Shown piece after piece: positions 33,932 through 42,133 of a DNA stretch of 64,000 bases (position 1 is its first letter; each line of letters starts with the position of its first letter). Both the position numbers and the translations under genes were made by a program. The notes below the pieces were generated by a model. That model did no database searches. It saw only the letters and a program-made list of their open reading frames with translations, and was not told the DNA's origin. Where the stretch lies: the NCBI RefSeq assembly GCF_023897065.1, contig NZ_JAMHIV010000036.1:44238-108237 (forward strand), in the 5' to 3' direction. Source of the stretch: Crossiella sp. SN42. Lineage in GTDB: Bacteria > Actinomycetota > Actinomycetes > Mycobacteriales > Pseudonocardiaceae.

Positions 33932-34087
33932 GGCTCACCTTCCCCTGACACCGGTGACCGAACGGAACCGAGTGCGCCCGGTCCGTAGCGGTGAGTGTAC
34001 TGACCGGCGCGGCGCGGGCCATTCATTCACTCGATGGTCATCCCTTCGCCCCTACCCAACCCACGCCTGCCGGGTGAAGTTGGCGGA

Positions 34088-36163
34088 ATGACCGCTGTCT
34101 CCCGCCGCCGGGTGCTCACCACCGGAGCCGCCACCCTCGGCGCCGCCGCGCTCGGCTCGTTGCTGCCCCCGTCCCTGCACCGCGCGCTCGCCCTGCCCGC
34201 CCCGGCCGGGGGCCTGCGCGACCTGCGGCACGTGGTGGTGCTGATGCAGGAGAACCGGGCCTTCGACCACTACTACGGCACGCTGCGCGGGGTGCGCGGC
34301 TTCGGCGACCGCAACGCGCTCGAACTGCCCGGTGGCGGCTCGGTCTTCGCCCAGCCCAGGGCCGGTGGCGAGCCGGTGCTGCCGTTCTCGGTGCGGCAGG
34401 CGGCCAAGGACAGCCAGCGGCCAGGGGACGCGGTGCACTACATCGGCGACCTGGACCACGACTGGGACGGCGGGCACAAGGCCTGGGGCCAGGGCAGGCT
34501 GGACGGCTGGATCGCCGCGAAGTCCCCGGCCACCATGGCCTACTACGACCGCGCCGACATCCCGTTCCACTACGAGCTGGCCGACACCTTCACCCTGTGC
34601 GACGCCTACCACTGCTCGGTCTTCGGCGCGACCAACCCGAACCGGATGTACCTGATGAGCGGCACGGTCGGCTTCGAGCCGCCGCCGAACCAGCAGCGCC
34701 GCGCGGTGCGCAACTGGGCCTACGACGAGGACAAGCACCCCGGGTACGACTGGACCACCTACCCGGAACGCCTGCAGGAAGCGGGCCGCAGCTGGCAGGT
34801 CTACCAGGAGTGGGACAACTTCCAGGACAACGCGCTGGAGTTCTTCAGTCGTTTCAAGGCGATCGCGCGCAAGGCGCTGGCGCCGGCCGGTGACTTCAAG
34901 AGCATGGACACCTTCTTCGGCCAGGTCCGCAAGGCCGAACCCGTTGAGCGGCAACGACTGCTGGACCTGCTGGCCAAGGGCGTGGCCACGCTGACCGCCG
35001 AGGAGCGCGCGCTCTACGACCGCGGCCTGCACCGGGTGCCGACCGGTCAGCTGGCCGCCTCGCTGCGCGCCGACATCGCCGCGGGCCGGTTGCCGGAGGT
35101 GTCCTACCTGGTGCCCTCGGCGCTGGACTCCGAGCACCCCGGCGCGTCCTCGCCCGCGGCCAGCGCCGGCATCACCTACCAGGTGCTGGACGCGCTGGCC
35201 TCGGACCCGGAGGTGTGGCGGCACACCGCGCTGATCATCAACTACGACGAGAACGACGGCTACTTCGACCACGTGCCCCCGCCGGTCCCGCCGCCGGGCA
35301 CCGCGGACGAGTTCGTGGACGGCCTGCCCATCGGCCTGGGCTTCCGGGTGCCCGCGACCATCGTGTCCCCGTGGACGGTCGGCGGCTACGTCAACTCCCA
35401 GGTCTTCGACCACACCTCGGTGCTGCGCTTCCTGGAGACCTGGCTCGGCGTCCGCGAACCCAACATCAGCACCTGGCGGCGCACCGTCACCGGCGACCTG
35501 ACCTCGGTCTTCGACTTCCACGGCCGCCGTCCGGGCCGGGTGCCCGCGCAGCCGGTGAAAACCCCGCCCGCGATCTCCCGCTGGCGTCCGTCGCCCCCGG
35601 CCAAGGGCGTGCTGCCCACCCCCGAACCGGGCGCCCGCCCCGCTCGCCCGCTGCCCTACCAGCCGGACGCCACGGCCGCCCTGGACGCCACCGGCACCCA
35701 CCTGCTGCTGCGCCTGACCAACTCCGGCCGGGCCAGCGCGCACCTGTCCCTGCACTCCTACGGCGGCGAGTTCCCGGCGCCCCGGCACTACGACGTGGCG
35801 GGCGCGAAGACCGACTCAGTCCCGCTCACTGGCTCCGCGTACCGGCTGACCCTGTTGGGCCCCAACGGTTTCCGCCGCGAGTTCGGCGGCGACAAGAACT
35901 CCGCCGCCGAGGTCGTCAGCGAGATCGCGGCGATCTCCCGCCTGCTCCGCCTGACCCTGCGCAACACCGGCGGCACCCCGCTCACCTTTGACCTGGACGG
36001 CCGCAAGATCCGGGTCGCGCCCTCGTCCAGCCGCACCGTGCACCACTCGGCCGCGGCCACCCGCGGCTGGTACGACCTGACCATCCGCGTCCAGGGCGAC
36101 GGCGCCTTCCACCGCCGCCTGTGCGGCCACATCGAGAACGGCCGCGACAGCACCAGCGGCTGA
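34088..36163 (+). CDS. Phosphocholine-type phospholipase C, Tat-exported
   Basis: A 691-aa protein. Tat signal SRRRVLTTGAATLGAAALGS at the N-terminus; then the acid-phosphatase-like phospholipase C core: VVVLMQENRAFDHYYGTLRG, HDWDGGHKAW, NPNRMYLMSGTVG, LIINYDENDGYFDHVPPP. The C-terminal third has two beta-sandwich repeats (DUF756-like) seen in bacterial phospholipase C, where they aid secretion or substrate binding. Length is typical (about 690-730). ATG 34088 is taken because the twin-arginine motif starts five residues later. Divergent from the methyltransferase operon. Confidence 0.92.
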   Translation: MTAVSRRRVLTTGAATLGAAALGSLLPPSLHRALALPAPAGGLRDLRHVVVLMQENRAFDHYYGTLRGVRGFGDRNALELPGGGSVFAQPRAGGEPVLPFSVRQAAKDSQRPGDAVHYIGDLDHDWDGGHKAWGQGRLDGWIAAKSPATMAYYDRADIPFHYELADTFTLCDAYHCSVFGATNPNRMYLMSGTVGFEPPPNQQRRAVRNWAYDEDKHPGYDWTTYPERLQEAGRSWQVYQEWDNFQDNALEFFSRFKAIARKALAPAGDFKSMDTFFGQVRKAEPVERQRLLDLLAKGVATLTAEERALYDRGLHRVPTGQLAASLRADIAAGRLPEVSYLVPSALDSEHPGASSPAASAGITYQVLDALASDPEVWRHTALIINYDENDGYFDHVPPPVPPPGTADEFVDGLPIGLGFRVPATIVSPWTVGGYVNSQVFDHTSVLRFLETWLGVREPNISTWRRTVTGDLTSVFDFHGRRPGRVPAQPVKTPPAISRWRPSPPAKGVLPTPEPGARPARPLPYQPDATAALDATGTHLLLRLTNSGRASAHLSLHSYGGEFPAPRHYDVAGAKTDSVPLTGSAYRLTLLGPNGFRREFGGDKNSAAEVVSEIAAISRLLRLTLRNTGGTPLTFDLDGRKIRVAPSSSRTVHHSAAATRGWYDLTIRVQGDGAFHRRLCGHIENGRDSTSG

Positions 36164-36170
36164 CCCGGCT

Positions 36171-36199
36171 CCCGCGGGCCGGACGCCCCGGCCCGCGGG
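36171..36199. terminator. Bidirectional terminator between phospholipase and DivIVA-motif genes
   Basis: Perfect 12-bp stem CCCGCGGGCCGG / CCGGCCCGCGGG, loop ACGCC, directly after the phospholipase stop and before the end of the convergent gene. Confidence 0.75.
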
Positions 36200-36202
36200 C
36201 GG

Positions 36203-36481
36203 TCAGCCGGTGGCTTCGTCCACCGCGCTGAGGGTGACCACGACCTGGTCGAGGAAGGCGTCCACCTCGTCGACGTTGTAGCCGCGGCGGCCCAGTGGCG
36301 GCCTGCTGAAGGTGACCTCGTCGACCTGGCGGGCGGTGACCGAGTCGGCGCCCCGCAGGGTGGCCTCGACGCGGTCCAGGAAGGCGTCGACCTCGCCTTC
36401 GTCGTAGCCGCGGCGGAGCAGCGTGGACATGCTGAACTCCACCTCGCGGATGTCCTTGGGGGTGAGTCCCCGCTCGTTCAT
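36203..36481 (-). CDS. Small protein with two DivIVA-type motifs
   Basis: A 92-aa protein made of two near-identical halves: FSMSTLLRRGYDEGEVDAFL at about 17-36 and FSRPPLGRRGYNVDEVDAFL at about 58-77, each followed by DxV and a helix. This RRGY-x3-EVDAFLD block is the membrane-recognising N-terminus of DivIVA/Wag31, but the long coiled coil is missing. It may bind curved or polar membranes or titrate DivIVA partners. ATG 36481; good ribosome-binding sequence (GGGGAGGACTGCC) upstream. Confidence 0.8.
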   Translation of the reverse strand: MNERGLTPKDIREVEFSMSTLLRRGYDEGEVDAFLDRVEATLRGADSVTARQVDEVTFSRPPLGRRGYNVDEVDAFLDQVVVTLSAVDEATG

Positions 36482-36550
36482 GGCAGTCCTCCCCGGGTGG
36501 GTGACCGGGGCAGTATCACGCCGGCGGGGGGTGTGCGCGGCATGAGTGGG

Positions 36551-37234
36551 TCAGGCGTCACCCTTCGGGGTAGCCGCTGTCCCCGGAGTGAGTGTGACGC
36601 GGATCCCGGCGAGCACCACGTCCAGCTTGGCGCCGAACCACTCGTCCTGATCTTCGACCATGGCCTCGAAGGCGATCCGGCGCAGCTCCTCGTCGTCCGG
36701 GCCGGGGAAGGTCTCGCGCAGCTGCTCGGCCACCGCGTCCGGGCCCAGCCGCCGGGCGTCCACCGCGGTCACCGCCGACTCGTCCACCATGTCCACCACC
36801 ACGTCGGTGGCCAGCATTGCCGCGTCCGGCGCGAAACCCAGCACCACCAGGTGCCGGATGACGGGCAGGGCGCGGGCGGCGAAGGGATCGGTGGGCGAGG
36901 CCAGGCCGGAGATGGCCTGGCGGATGCCCGGGTACTCGGTGAAGATCCGCCAGCGCACCCAGGCCTCGCCGCGCAGCAGCTCCTCCCAGTCCGGGCCCAG
37001 CAGCGGTTGCGGCGCGCGGTCGGCGACCCGTTCGATCGCCGCCCGCACCAGGTCGTCCCGGTCGGTGACGTGCCGGTACAGCGCGGCGTGCGTGGCGTTG
37101 AGCCGCTGCGCCACCGCGGTGACCGTGACCTCCTCGAAGCCGACCCCCAGCACCGCCTCGGCGATGAGGTCCCGGCTCAACCGGGGTGCGGGACCCGGCC
37201 TGCGTCGGCCGGGTGTCGGCGGTGGGGTAGTCAC
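36551..37234 (-). CDS. TetR-family regulator
   Basis: A 227-aa protein: HTH LSRDLIAEAVLGVGFEEVTVTAVAQRLNATHAALYRHVTDRDDLV (positions about 18-62) and a helical ligand domain with a TetR C-terminal pattern (WVRWRIFTEYPGIRQAISGLA). GTG 37234 starts two bases after the stop of the PucR-type gene, so it is transcribed with it. Ligand and targets unknown; the palindrome at 38464 and the secreted lipase are plausible. Confidence 0.85.
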   Translation of the reverse strand: MTTPPPTPGRRRPGPAPRLSRDLIAEAVLGVGFEEVTVTAVAQRLNATHAALYRHVTDRDDLVRAAIERVADRAPQPLLGPDWEELLRGEAWVRWRIFTEYPGIRQAISGLASPTDPFAARALPVIRHLVVLGFAPDAAMLATDVVVDMVDESAVTAVDARRLGPDAVAEQLRETFPGPDDEELRRIAFEAMVEDQDEWFGAKLDVVLAGIRVTLTPGTAATPKGDA

Positions 37235-37236
37235 GA

Positions 37237-38436
37237 TCAAGAACCTACCCGCTCGGCGGGGTGGTCGGCCGGGGGTGACAACCGCAGTGCCTCCAACGCC
37301 AAATGCAACTGGCTCAACGCTTTCGGGCTGGTCAGTGCCAGTCCGGTGAGCTCTTCCAGCCTGCGCAACCGATACCGGACCGTGTTGCGGTGGCAGTGCA
37401 GCTCCGCCGCCGCGGCACTGGTCGCGCCGTCGTGCGCCAGCCAGACCCGCAAGGTCTCCAGCACCAGCTCCCGGTCCCGCGCGGGCAGGTCGAGCACCGG
37501 GCCGAGCGCGGCCTGGGCCACCGCGCGGGCCGCCTCCGGCGCGCTGGCCAACAGGATCGGCACCGGGGCCTGGTCGTGCCGGAGCACCCCGGGACCGTGC
37601 GTGCCCACCGCCGCGCGGGCCAGTCCGGCGGCGTGCCGGGCGCCGGGCGTGGCCTCGATCTGGTGGTACTCCGCGCTGACCCCGACCCTGGCCCTGGTGT
37701 GCCCGGCCAGGTGCGCGCACAGCTGCTCCGGCGAGCCGCTCGGCGGCAGCAGCACGATGCCGGCCTGGGCGTCGATCTCCTGCCGCCACACCGACACGGT
37801 GCCGCGCAGCCGCAGCCGCTCCTCGATCCTGGGCAGCGCGTGCGTGTCCGCGACCACCACCAGGAACCGTCCCGCCGCGGGCAGCCGCAGGTCGGCCGCG
37901 CAGTCCAGCAGCGAGCGGCCGGCCGCGGAGTTGCCCGCGAACAGCGCCTCCAGCAGCGCGGAGCGGACCTCGGTGTCGGTGCGCGCCCGGTCCTCGCTGG
38001 CCTGCCGGTGCCCCTCGGCCAGTGCGGCGGAGTAGGTGTCGATGAAGGTCCACAGCGTGGTCGCGGCGGCCAGCACCGCGCGCTGGTCGCCCAGGTCGGC
38101 GCCGGCCGCGCTGACGAAGGTCTCCCACATGAACTGCCCGCCGATGCGGTAGCTGCGCAGGGTCGCCTCCACCGGGAAGCCCTGCTCGGCGCGGCGGCGG
38201 CCGAGGCGACGGGCCGCGTCCGTGCCGTTCCAGGACGGGCTGTCCACATCGCGCAGGCCCTGCGCCAGGTTGGCCTGGCACTCGGCCACCAGGTCGGCGA
38301 AGGCGACCAGCCGTTCGTCCTGGTAGACGGGCACCTCGGCGCGGATCCGGGTGGCCAGGGCGAAGGCCAGCTCGGGCACGCGGCCGGCGAGCTCCCTGGC
38401 CAGCCTGCGCACCGCGGCCGGGAAAGTCGGAGTCAT
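37237..38436 (-). CDS. PucR/CdaR-type helix-turn-helix regulator
   Basis: A 399-aa protein: an N-terminal helical sensor-like region (about 1-170), a GGDEF-like PucR domain without catalytic residues (about 180-290), and a C-terminal HTH (LRVWLAHDGATSAAAAELHCHRNTVRYRLRRLEELTGL) of the PucR type. ATG 38436 follows an AGG; GTG 38439 is possible. Divergent from the secreted lipase gene with a 16-bp palindrome in between, and followed by a TetR gene two bases away. Confidence 0.85.
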   Translation of the reverse strand: MTPTFPAAVRRLARELAGRVPELAFALATRIRAEVPVYQDERLVAFADLVAECQANLAQGLRDVDSPSWNGTDAARRLGRRRAEQGFPVEATLRSYRIGGQFMWETFVSAAGADLGDQRAVLAAATTLWTFIDTYSAALAEGHRQASEDRARTDTEVRSALLEALFAGNSAAGRSLLDCAADLRLPAAGRFLVVVADTHALPRIEERLRLRGTVSVWRQEIDAQAGIVLLPPSGSPEQLCAHLAGHTRARVGVSAEYHQIEATPGARHAAGLARAAVGTHGPGVLRHDQAPVPILLASAPEAARAVAQAALGPVLDLPARDRELVLETLRVWLAHDGATSAAAAELHCHRNTVRYRLRRLEELTGLALTSPKALSQLHLALEALRLSPPADHPAERVGS

Positions 38437-38463
38437 CACCTGGGGGACCGCCCAACCTCGTCG

Positions 38464-38479
38464 TTGTGCGTGAGCACAA
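38464..38479. promoter_or_regulatory. Palindrome between PucR and lipase genes
   Basis: TTGTGC, spacer GTGA, GCACAA: a perfect 16-bp operator-like palindrome 28 bases upstream of the PucR-type start and about 100 upstream of the lipase start. A partial third copy (TGTGCTCG) lies at 38498. Confidence 0.55.
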
Positions 38480-38576
38480 CCGCGGCCGGGCCAAGGCTGT
38501 GCTCGCACCCATTCCACCACAGCGTGACCACGATCACGATTAGCCCGGGGCCACCCGCTGATGGAAGGGACACCTG

Positions 38577-39461
38577 GTGTCGATGAGGACGTTGCGTGCC
38601 CTGGTATTTGCCCTGGTGACAGCCTTGACCGTGCTGGTGGTGGGCGCCGGGGCGGCGTCGGCCGCGGTGCCGCCCACCGAGCCGGGCTCGCCGCCCGGCG
38701 CCAACGACTGGGCGTGCAAGCCGAGCAAGGCCCACCCCGAACCGGTGGTGCTCGCGCATGGCGCCAGCGCCAACATGACGCTCAACTGGTTCGCCCTGTC
38801 GCCGAAGCTGAAGGCACAGGGCCACTGCGTGTTCGCGCTGACCTACGGGGTGCCTGCCGGGACTCCGTTCCCGATCAACCAGATCGGTGGCCGGCTGCCC
38901 ATGGAGCAGAGCGCCCAGGAGTTCGGCGCGTTCGTGGACCGGGTGCTCAAGCACACCGGTGCGCGCAAGGTGAACATCGTCGGGCACTCCGAGGGCAGCC
39001 TGATGCCCAACTACTACGTGAAGTTCCTCGGCGGCAAGGACAAGGTCAACCGCTACGTGGCGCTGACCCCGCTGTGGGACGGCAGCCAGCTGCTCGCCCT
39101 GCCCAAGCTGCTGGACTTCGCCCGCAAGCTCGGCCTCGGCCCGGTCATCGACGGCATCATGGGCCCGGTGTTCCCCTCCGCGCTGCAGTTCCTGCACGGC
39201 TCGGAGTTCCTGCGCAAGCTCAACCAGGACGGCGTCGCGGTGCCGGGGGTGACCTACACCAACGTGATGACCCGCTACGACGAGGCGGTGGTGCCTTACA
39301 CCAGCGGGTACATGCACGCGCCCAACGCCACCAACTACGTGCTGCAGGACCTGTGCCGGTTCAACATCTCCGAGCACATCCTGGTCGCGATCGACCCGTT
39401 GGTGCACCAGCTGGTGGCCAACTCGCTGGACCCGGCCAACGCCAAGCCGATCCGCTGCTGA
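38577..39461 (+). CDS. Secreted triacylglycerol lipase-like alpha/beta hydrolase
   Basis: A 294-aa exported protein: signal peptide TLRALVFALVTALTVLVVGA with cleavage near AASA, then an alpha/beta hydrolase of the secreted actinobacterial lipase type (VVLAHGASANMTLNWFAL, nucleophile Ser in VGHSEGSLMPNYY). Cysteines in NDWACK, GHCVFAL, DLCRF and the C-terminal IRC suggest two disulphides. GTG 38577 follows GGAAGGGA. Probably regulated by the divergent PucR-type protein. Confidence 0.85.
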   Translation: MSMRTLRALVFALVTALTVLVVGAGAASAAVPPTEPGSPPGANDWACKPSKAHPEPVVLAHGASANMTLNWFALSPKLKAQGHCVFALTYGVPAGTPFPINQIGGRLPMEQSAQEFGAFVDRVLKHTGARKVNIVGHSEGSLMPNYYVKFLGGKDKVNRYVALTPLWDGSQLLALPKLLDFARKLGLGPVIDGIMGPVFPSALQFLHGSEFLRKLNQDGVAVPGVTYTNVMTRYDEAVVPYTSGYMHAPNATNYVLQDLCRFNISEHILVAIDPLVHQLVANSLDPANAKPIRC

Positions 39462-39467
39462 GCTGAC

Positions 39468-39508
39468 CACCGCGGCCCACCGTCCACTGTGGATGGTGGG
39501 CCGCGGTG
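39468..39508. terminator. Bidirectional terminator between lipase and hydrolase genes
   Basis: Arms 39468-39485 and 39491-39508 pair over 18 positions with a single G-U pair (CACCGCGGCCCACC is the core), loop ACTGT. It sits in the 50-base gap of two convergent genes. Confidence 0.85.
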
Positions 39509-39511
39509 CGC

Positions 39512-40270
39512 TCAGACCGCCAGGAACTCCCTGATCAGCTTGGCCACCTCGGCCGGGTGCTCCCGGACCATGGCGTGACTGCTGCCGATCCGCTCGACCT
39601 GCACGTGCCACACCTCGGCCAGCGTGGCCAGATCCCGGTCCAGTCCCCGGCGGTACGCCTCGGTCAGCTCGGGGAACTGGTCCTGTGCGGGCAGGTTCTC
39701 GGTGGCCGCGACCACCAGCAGCGGTGAGCGGGCCGCCCGGCAGGCGGCGAGGTGGTCCTCCTCCACGGCCGCCCGCAGGTCGTCGATGATCTCCGCCAGC
39801 GGCCCGGTGACCGCGGCCGCCTGCTCGTCGAACAGCGCCCGCAGCCGGGCGAGTTCCTTCTCCCGCAAGGCGGGATCGAGGCCGGGGTAGTTCTCCGGCG
39901 CGGTCAGGTACCCGCGCAGGCCGTCCAGGTTGACCGCGCCGGGACAGCCCGGCCGGGCCGCCCAGCGGGTGGCGACCATGCCCCCCAGCGACATGCCAAC
40001 CACCGCCGGGCTGCCCAGGTCGAGTGCGGCGATCACCGCCTCGACGTCGGCCAGCGCGGCCGGCCAGCTCCACGGCCCCACCCCGGAACCGCCGTGCCCG
40101 CGCAGGTCCATCAGCACCACCCGGTGGGTTCCGGTCAGCTCCGGCACTACCGGGTCCCAGTGCGCCATCGACCCGCCGAGCCCGTGCAGCAGCAGCACCG
40201 GCGGGCCGTCGCCGCCGTGGTCCCGCACCGCGATGGGTACCGGACCCGACTCGACCGTCAGCTCGATCAT
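39512..40270 (-). CDS. Alpha/beta-fold hydrolase
   Basis: A 252-aa cytoplasmic hydrolase: VLLLHGLGGSMAHWDPVVPEL, DLRGHGGSG, nucleophile Ser in GMSLGGMVATRWA and His in IGSSHAMVREHP. Usual size for the family. ATG 40270 overlaps the stop of the upstream HTH gene (ATGA) and has GGGGGA upstream; ATG 40282 is an alternative. The substrate cannot be deduced. Confidence 0.85.
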   Translation of the reverse strand: MIELTVESGPVPIAVRDHGGDGPPVLLLHGLGGSMAHWDPVVPELTGTHRVVLMDLRGHGGSGVGPWSWPAALADVEAVIAALDLGSPAVVGMSLGGMVATRWAARPGCPGAVNLDGLRGYLTAPENYPGLDPALREKELARLRALFDEQAAAVTGPLAEIIDDLRAAVEEDHLAACRAARSPLLVVAATENLPAQDQFPELTEAYRRGLDRDLATLAEVWHVQVERIGSSHAMVREHPAEVAKLIREFLAV

Positions 40271-40755
40271 GTTGTCCCCCATGTGTTTCCGTCCTCTCTG
40301 GCGAGTAGCCGGGCGCGGACGGACTCGGTGCGCACGCCGCCGTCGGGGTGCCGGTCGAGCTTGTGCCGGTTGACCAGGTCGTGCACGCCCTGCCGGGTGA
40401 CGCCGAGCATCGCCCCGGCCACCGAGTACGGAACCGCCTCGGTGGCCGGGTGCCCGACCCGGCGGGCCACGACCTGGCCCAGCGGCGTCCGCCACCACTC
40501 CAGCGGCGGGTCGAACGGCTGATCACCCGGGTACAGCGCGCCGATCACCCTGGCGGCCGCCTGCCGGGCCAGCTGTTCGTCCCGCCCGAGCAGCTGCGCC
40601 GCCTGGGTCTCCACCGCGGCGCGCAGGTACGTGCGCGCGGTGGCCAGGGGTTCGGCCGACTGGAGCAGGATCTCCAGCGGGTCGAGCAGCCGCTGCTCGC
40701 TCAGTCGCAGCAGCTGCTCGACCAGGGCGGTGTGCGCGGACGTCGGACTGGGCAT
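40267..40755 (-). CDS. HTH DNA-binding protein
   Basis: A 162-aa protein. A helical N-terminal region (LVEQLLRLSEQRLLDPLEILLQSA) is followed by a helix-turn-helix (SVAGAMLGVTRQGVHDLVNRHKLDRHPDGG), the recognition pattern of Xre/excisionase-type regulators. GGAGGTACTCG precedes ATG 40755. It is the first gene of a two-gene operon with the alpha/beta hydrolase and probably regulates it from the repeats at 40773. Confidence 0.75.
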   Translation of the reverse strand: MPSPTSAHTALVEQLLRLSEQRLLDPLEILLQSAEPLATARTYLRAAVETQAAQLLGRDEQLARQAAARVIGALYPGDQPFDPPLEWWRTPLGQVVARRVGHPATEAVPYSVAGAMLGVTRQGVHDLVNRHKLDRHPDGGVRTESVRARLLAREDGNTWGTT

Positions 40756-40772
40756 CGAGTACCTCCGCTTGC

Positions 40773-40814
40773 TACTTGACGGCAAACGTAAAGTACTTGA
40801 CACCGGGCGTCAAG
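40773..40814 (-). promoter_or_regulatory. Promoter and repeated operator of the HTH-hydrolase operon
   Basis: Reading leftward: -35 TTGACG (40813-40808 area), about 17 bases, then -10 TACGTT. TACTTGAC occurs twice on the plus strand, at 40773 and 40794, 21 bases apart (two helical turns), bracketing the -10 box, and CTTGAC at 40796 forms an inverted pair with GTCAAG at 40809. A likely autoregulatory site for the HTH protein. Confidence 0.55.
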
Positions 40815-40825
40815 GAGCCGGTGCG

Positions 40826-41224
40826 TCAGAGTGCCTGCCGCCGGGTCACCTGGAAAGCGCTGATCAGCCACCTGTCCTCGGTGCGCACCACGACCGCGGT
40901 GGTCACCGAGTCGCGCTCCGGGGCGGGGGCGTCCTGCCCCGGCAGGCTGCTGCCGCCGGAGTTGACCACCACCGCGACGTCCGGGGCGAGGAACTTGACC
41001 GAGGGCGGCACCGCCCCGGCCGACCCGCCGCCGAGCTTGACGCCCTTGAGTGGACCGGCGAACAGCTTGGCGTGCCCGGCCGCCAGCTCCGCGCGGCCGC
41101 GGATGTGCAGGCCGTGGAAGGTGACGTAGTCGACGTCCTCGGTGAACTGCGCGGCGTAGGCGGTGGCGTCGCCGTTGTTCCAGGCCTCGACCAGGCGCTG
41201 GAAGGTCTCGTTGATCTCGGACAT
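40826..41224 (-). CDS. SgcJ/EcaC-type SnoaL-like protein
   Basis: A 132-aa NTF2-fold protein: VEAWNNGDATAYAAQFTEDVDYVTFHGLHIRGRAEL is close to the SgcJ/EcaC set. The family is associated with small-molecule pathways but many members have no proven activity. ATG 41224 has AGGAG upstream. Stands alone between the HTH operon and the PadR gene. Confidence 0.8.
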   Translation of the reverse strand: MSEINETFQRLVEAWNNGDATAYAAQFTEDVDYVTFHGLHIRGRAELAAGHAKLFAGPLKGVKLGGGSAGAVPPSVKFLAPDVAVVVNSGGSSLPGQDAPAPERDSVTTAVVVRTEDRWLISAFQVTRRQAL

Positions 41225-41321
41225 GCGGATGCTCCTTCTCGGATGGTCCGCGTGGCGTCCCCGGCTATCCTGGGTTCGCGTTACCGGGCGCGAGGGCCGC
41301 CACGCGGTGCTTGTGTGTCCA

Positions 41322-41357
41322 CTTCTCGGCGCGGTGTTGGCGCACCGCGCCGAGAAG
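41322..41357 (-). terminator. Terminator of the PadR gene
   Basis: Perfect 15-bp stem CTTCTCGGCGCGGTG / CACCGCGCCGAGAAG, loop TTGGCG, four bases after the PadR stop (read leftward). No U-tract follows. Confidence 0.7.
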
Positions 41358-41361
41358 CGCG

Positions 41362-42018
41362 TCAGTCCACTTCGGACTGTGCGTCTGGTGGGCCGAACGG
41401 CGGCAGCTGACCCGGCTTCGCGCCCCGCGCGTGCCAGTCGCGCCACCAGTCCGCGCCCTCGATGGTGTGCTGCTCGATGCCCTCGACCACGCCGGAGACC
41501 CAGCGGTGCTCGGCCTCGATCATGGCCACCCGGTACTCCAGCTCGATCCAGGCCAGCGCGGGCAAGCCCTGGGCGCGTAGGTCGGCCATCACCGAGCGCA
41601 GCCCTTCGGCCTGTCCGGCCAGGGTCTCCGCGCGCTGACCGAGCAGTCGCGCCGCCTCCTCAGGCGGCAGGATGCCGAGCAGGGAGACCCCGGCCTCGAA
41701 CCGCGGATACTCCTTATGCGGCACCGCGATCAGCTCGCGCAGCCAGTCGTTCAGCTCGGCCAGCCCGGCCTCGGTCAGCCGGTACGGGGTGCGTTCCGGC
41801 CGCCGCCCGTCCCGCTCGGCCCCGGCCGCCTCGATCAGCCCGTGCTTGGCCAGCGACTCGACCACCGTGTACAGCGTGCCCCAGTTGAGCTTGACGCTCT
41901 CGTCCTTGTGCCGTTCGCGCAGCGTGGTGGCCATCTCGTAGGGATGCATCTCGCGTTCCCAGAGCAGCGACAGCAGGGCGAGGGCCAGCGGGTTCGAGCG
42001 GCGGTAGGTGGTGGCCAT
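41362..42018 (-). CDS. PadR-family regulator
   Basis: A 218-aa protein: PadR winged helix (LALALLSLLWEREMHPYEMATTLRERHKDESVKLNWGTLYTVVESLAKHGLIE, then YRLTEAGLAELNDWLREL) and a C-terminal Vir_AcrR-like helical domain (ALAWIELEYRVAMIEAEHRWV). ATG 42018 follows GGAGCAGAG. Divergent from the decarboxylase operon; PadR proteins typically repress such neighbours and respond to small phenolic or amine ligands. Confidence 0.9.
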   Translation of the reverse strand: MATTYRRSNPLALALLSLLWEREMHPYEMATTLRERHKDESVKLNWGTLYTVVESLAKHGLIEAAGAERDGRRPERTPYRLTEAGLAELNDWLRELIAVPHKEYPRFEAGVSLLGILPPEEAARLLGQRAETLAGQAEGLRSVMADLRAQGLPALAWIELEYRVAMIEAEHRWVSGVVEGIEQHTIEGADWWRDWHARGAKPGQLPPFGPPDAQSEVD

Positions 42019-42031
42019 CTCTGCTCCGTTC

Positions 42032-42055
42032 CGAGTACTCGTATCCGAGTATACG
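42032..42055. promoter_or_regulatory. PadR-type operator between padR and decarboxylase operon
   Basis: CGAGTACTCG at 42032-42041 is a perfect palindrome, and CGTAT (42040-42044) pairs inverted with ATACG (42051-42055) around CCGAGT. CCGAGTA is also repeated directly 14 bases apart. The composite fits PadR sites of the ATAC/GTAT class and lies 14 bases from the padR start. Confidence 0.6.
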
Positions 42056-42133
42056 GGTCCGGAGGTCCCGTGGCAACCGGGACTCCGCTCCCGCTGCGGT
42101 AGTGGCGGGTCCCCTCTCAGCGGGAGGTTCCAC

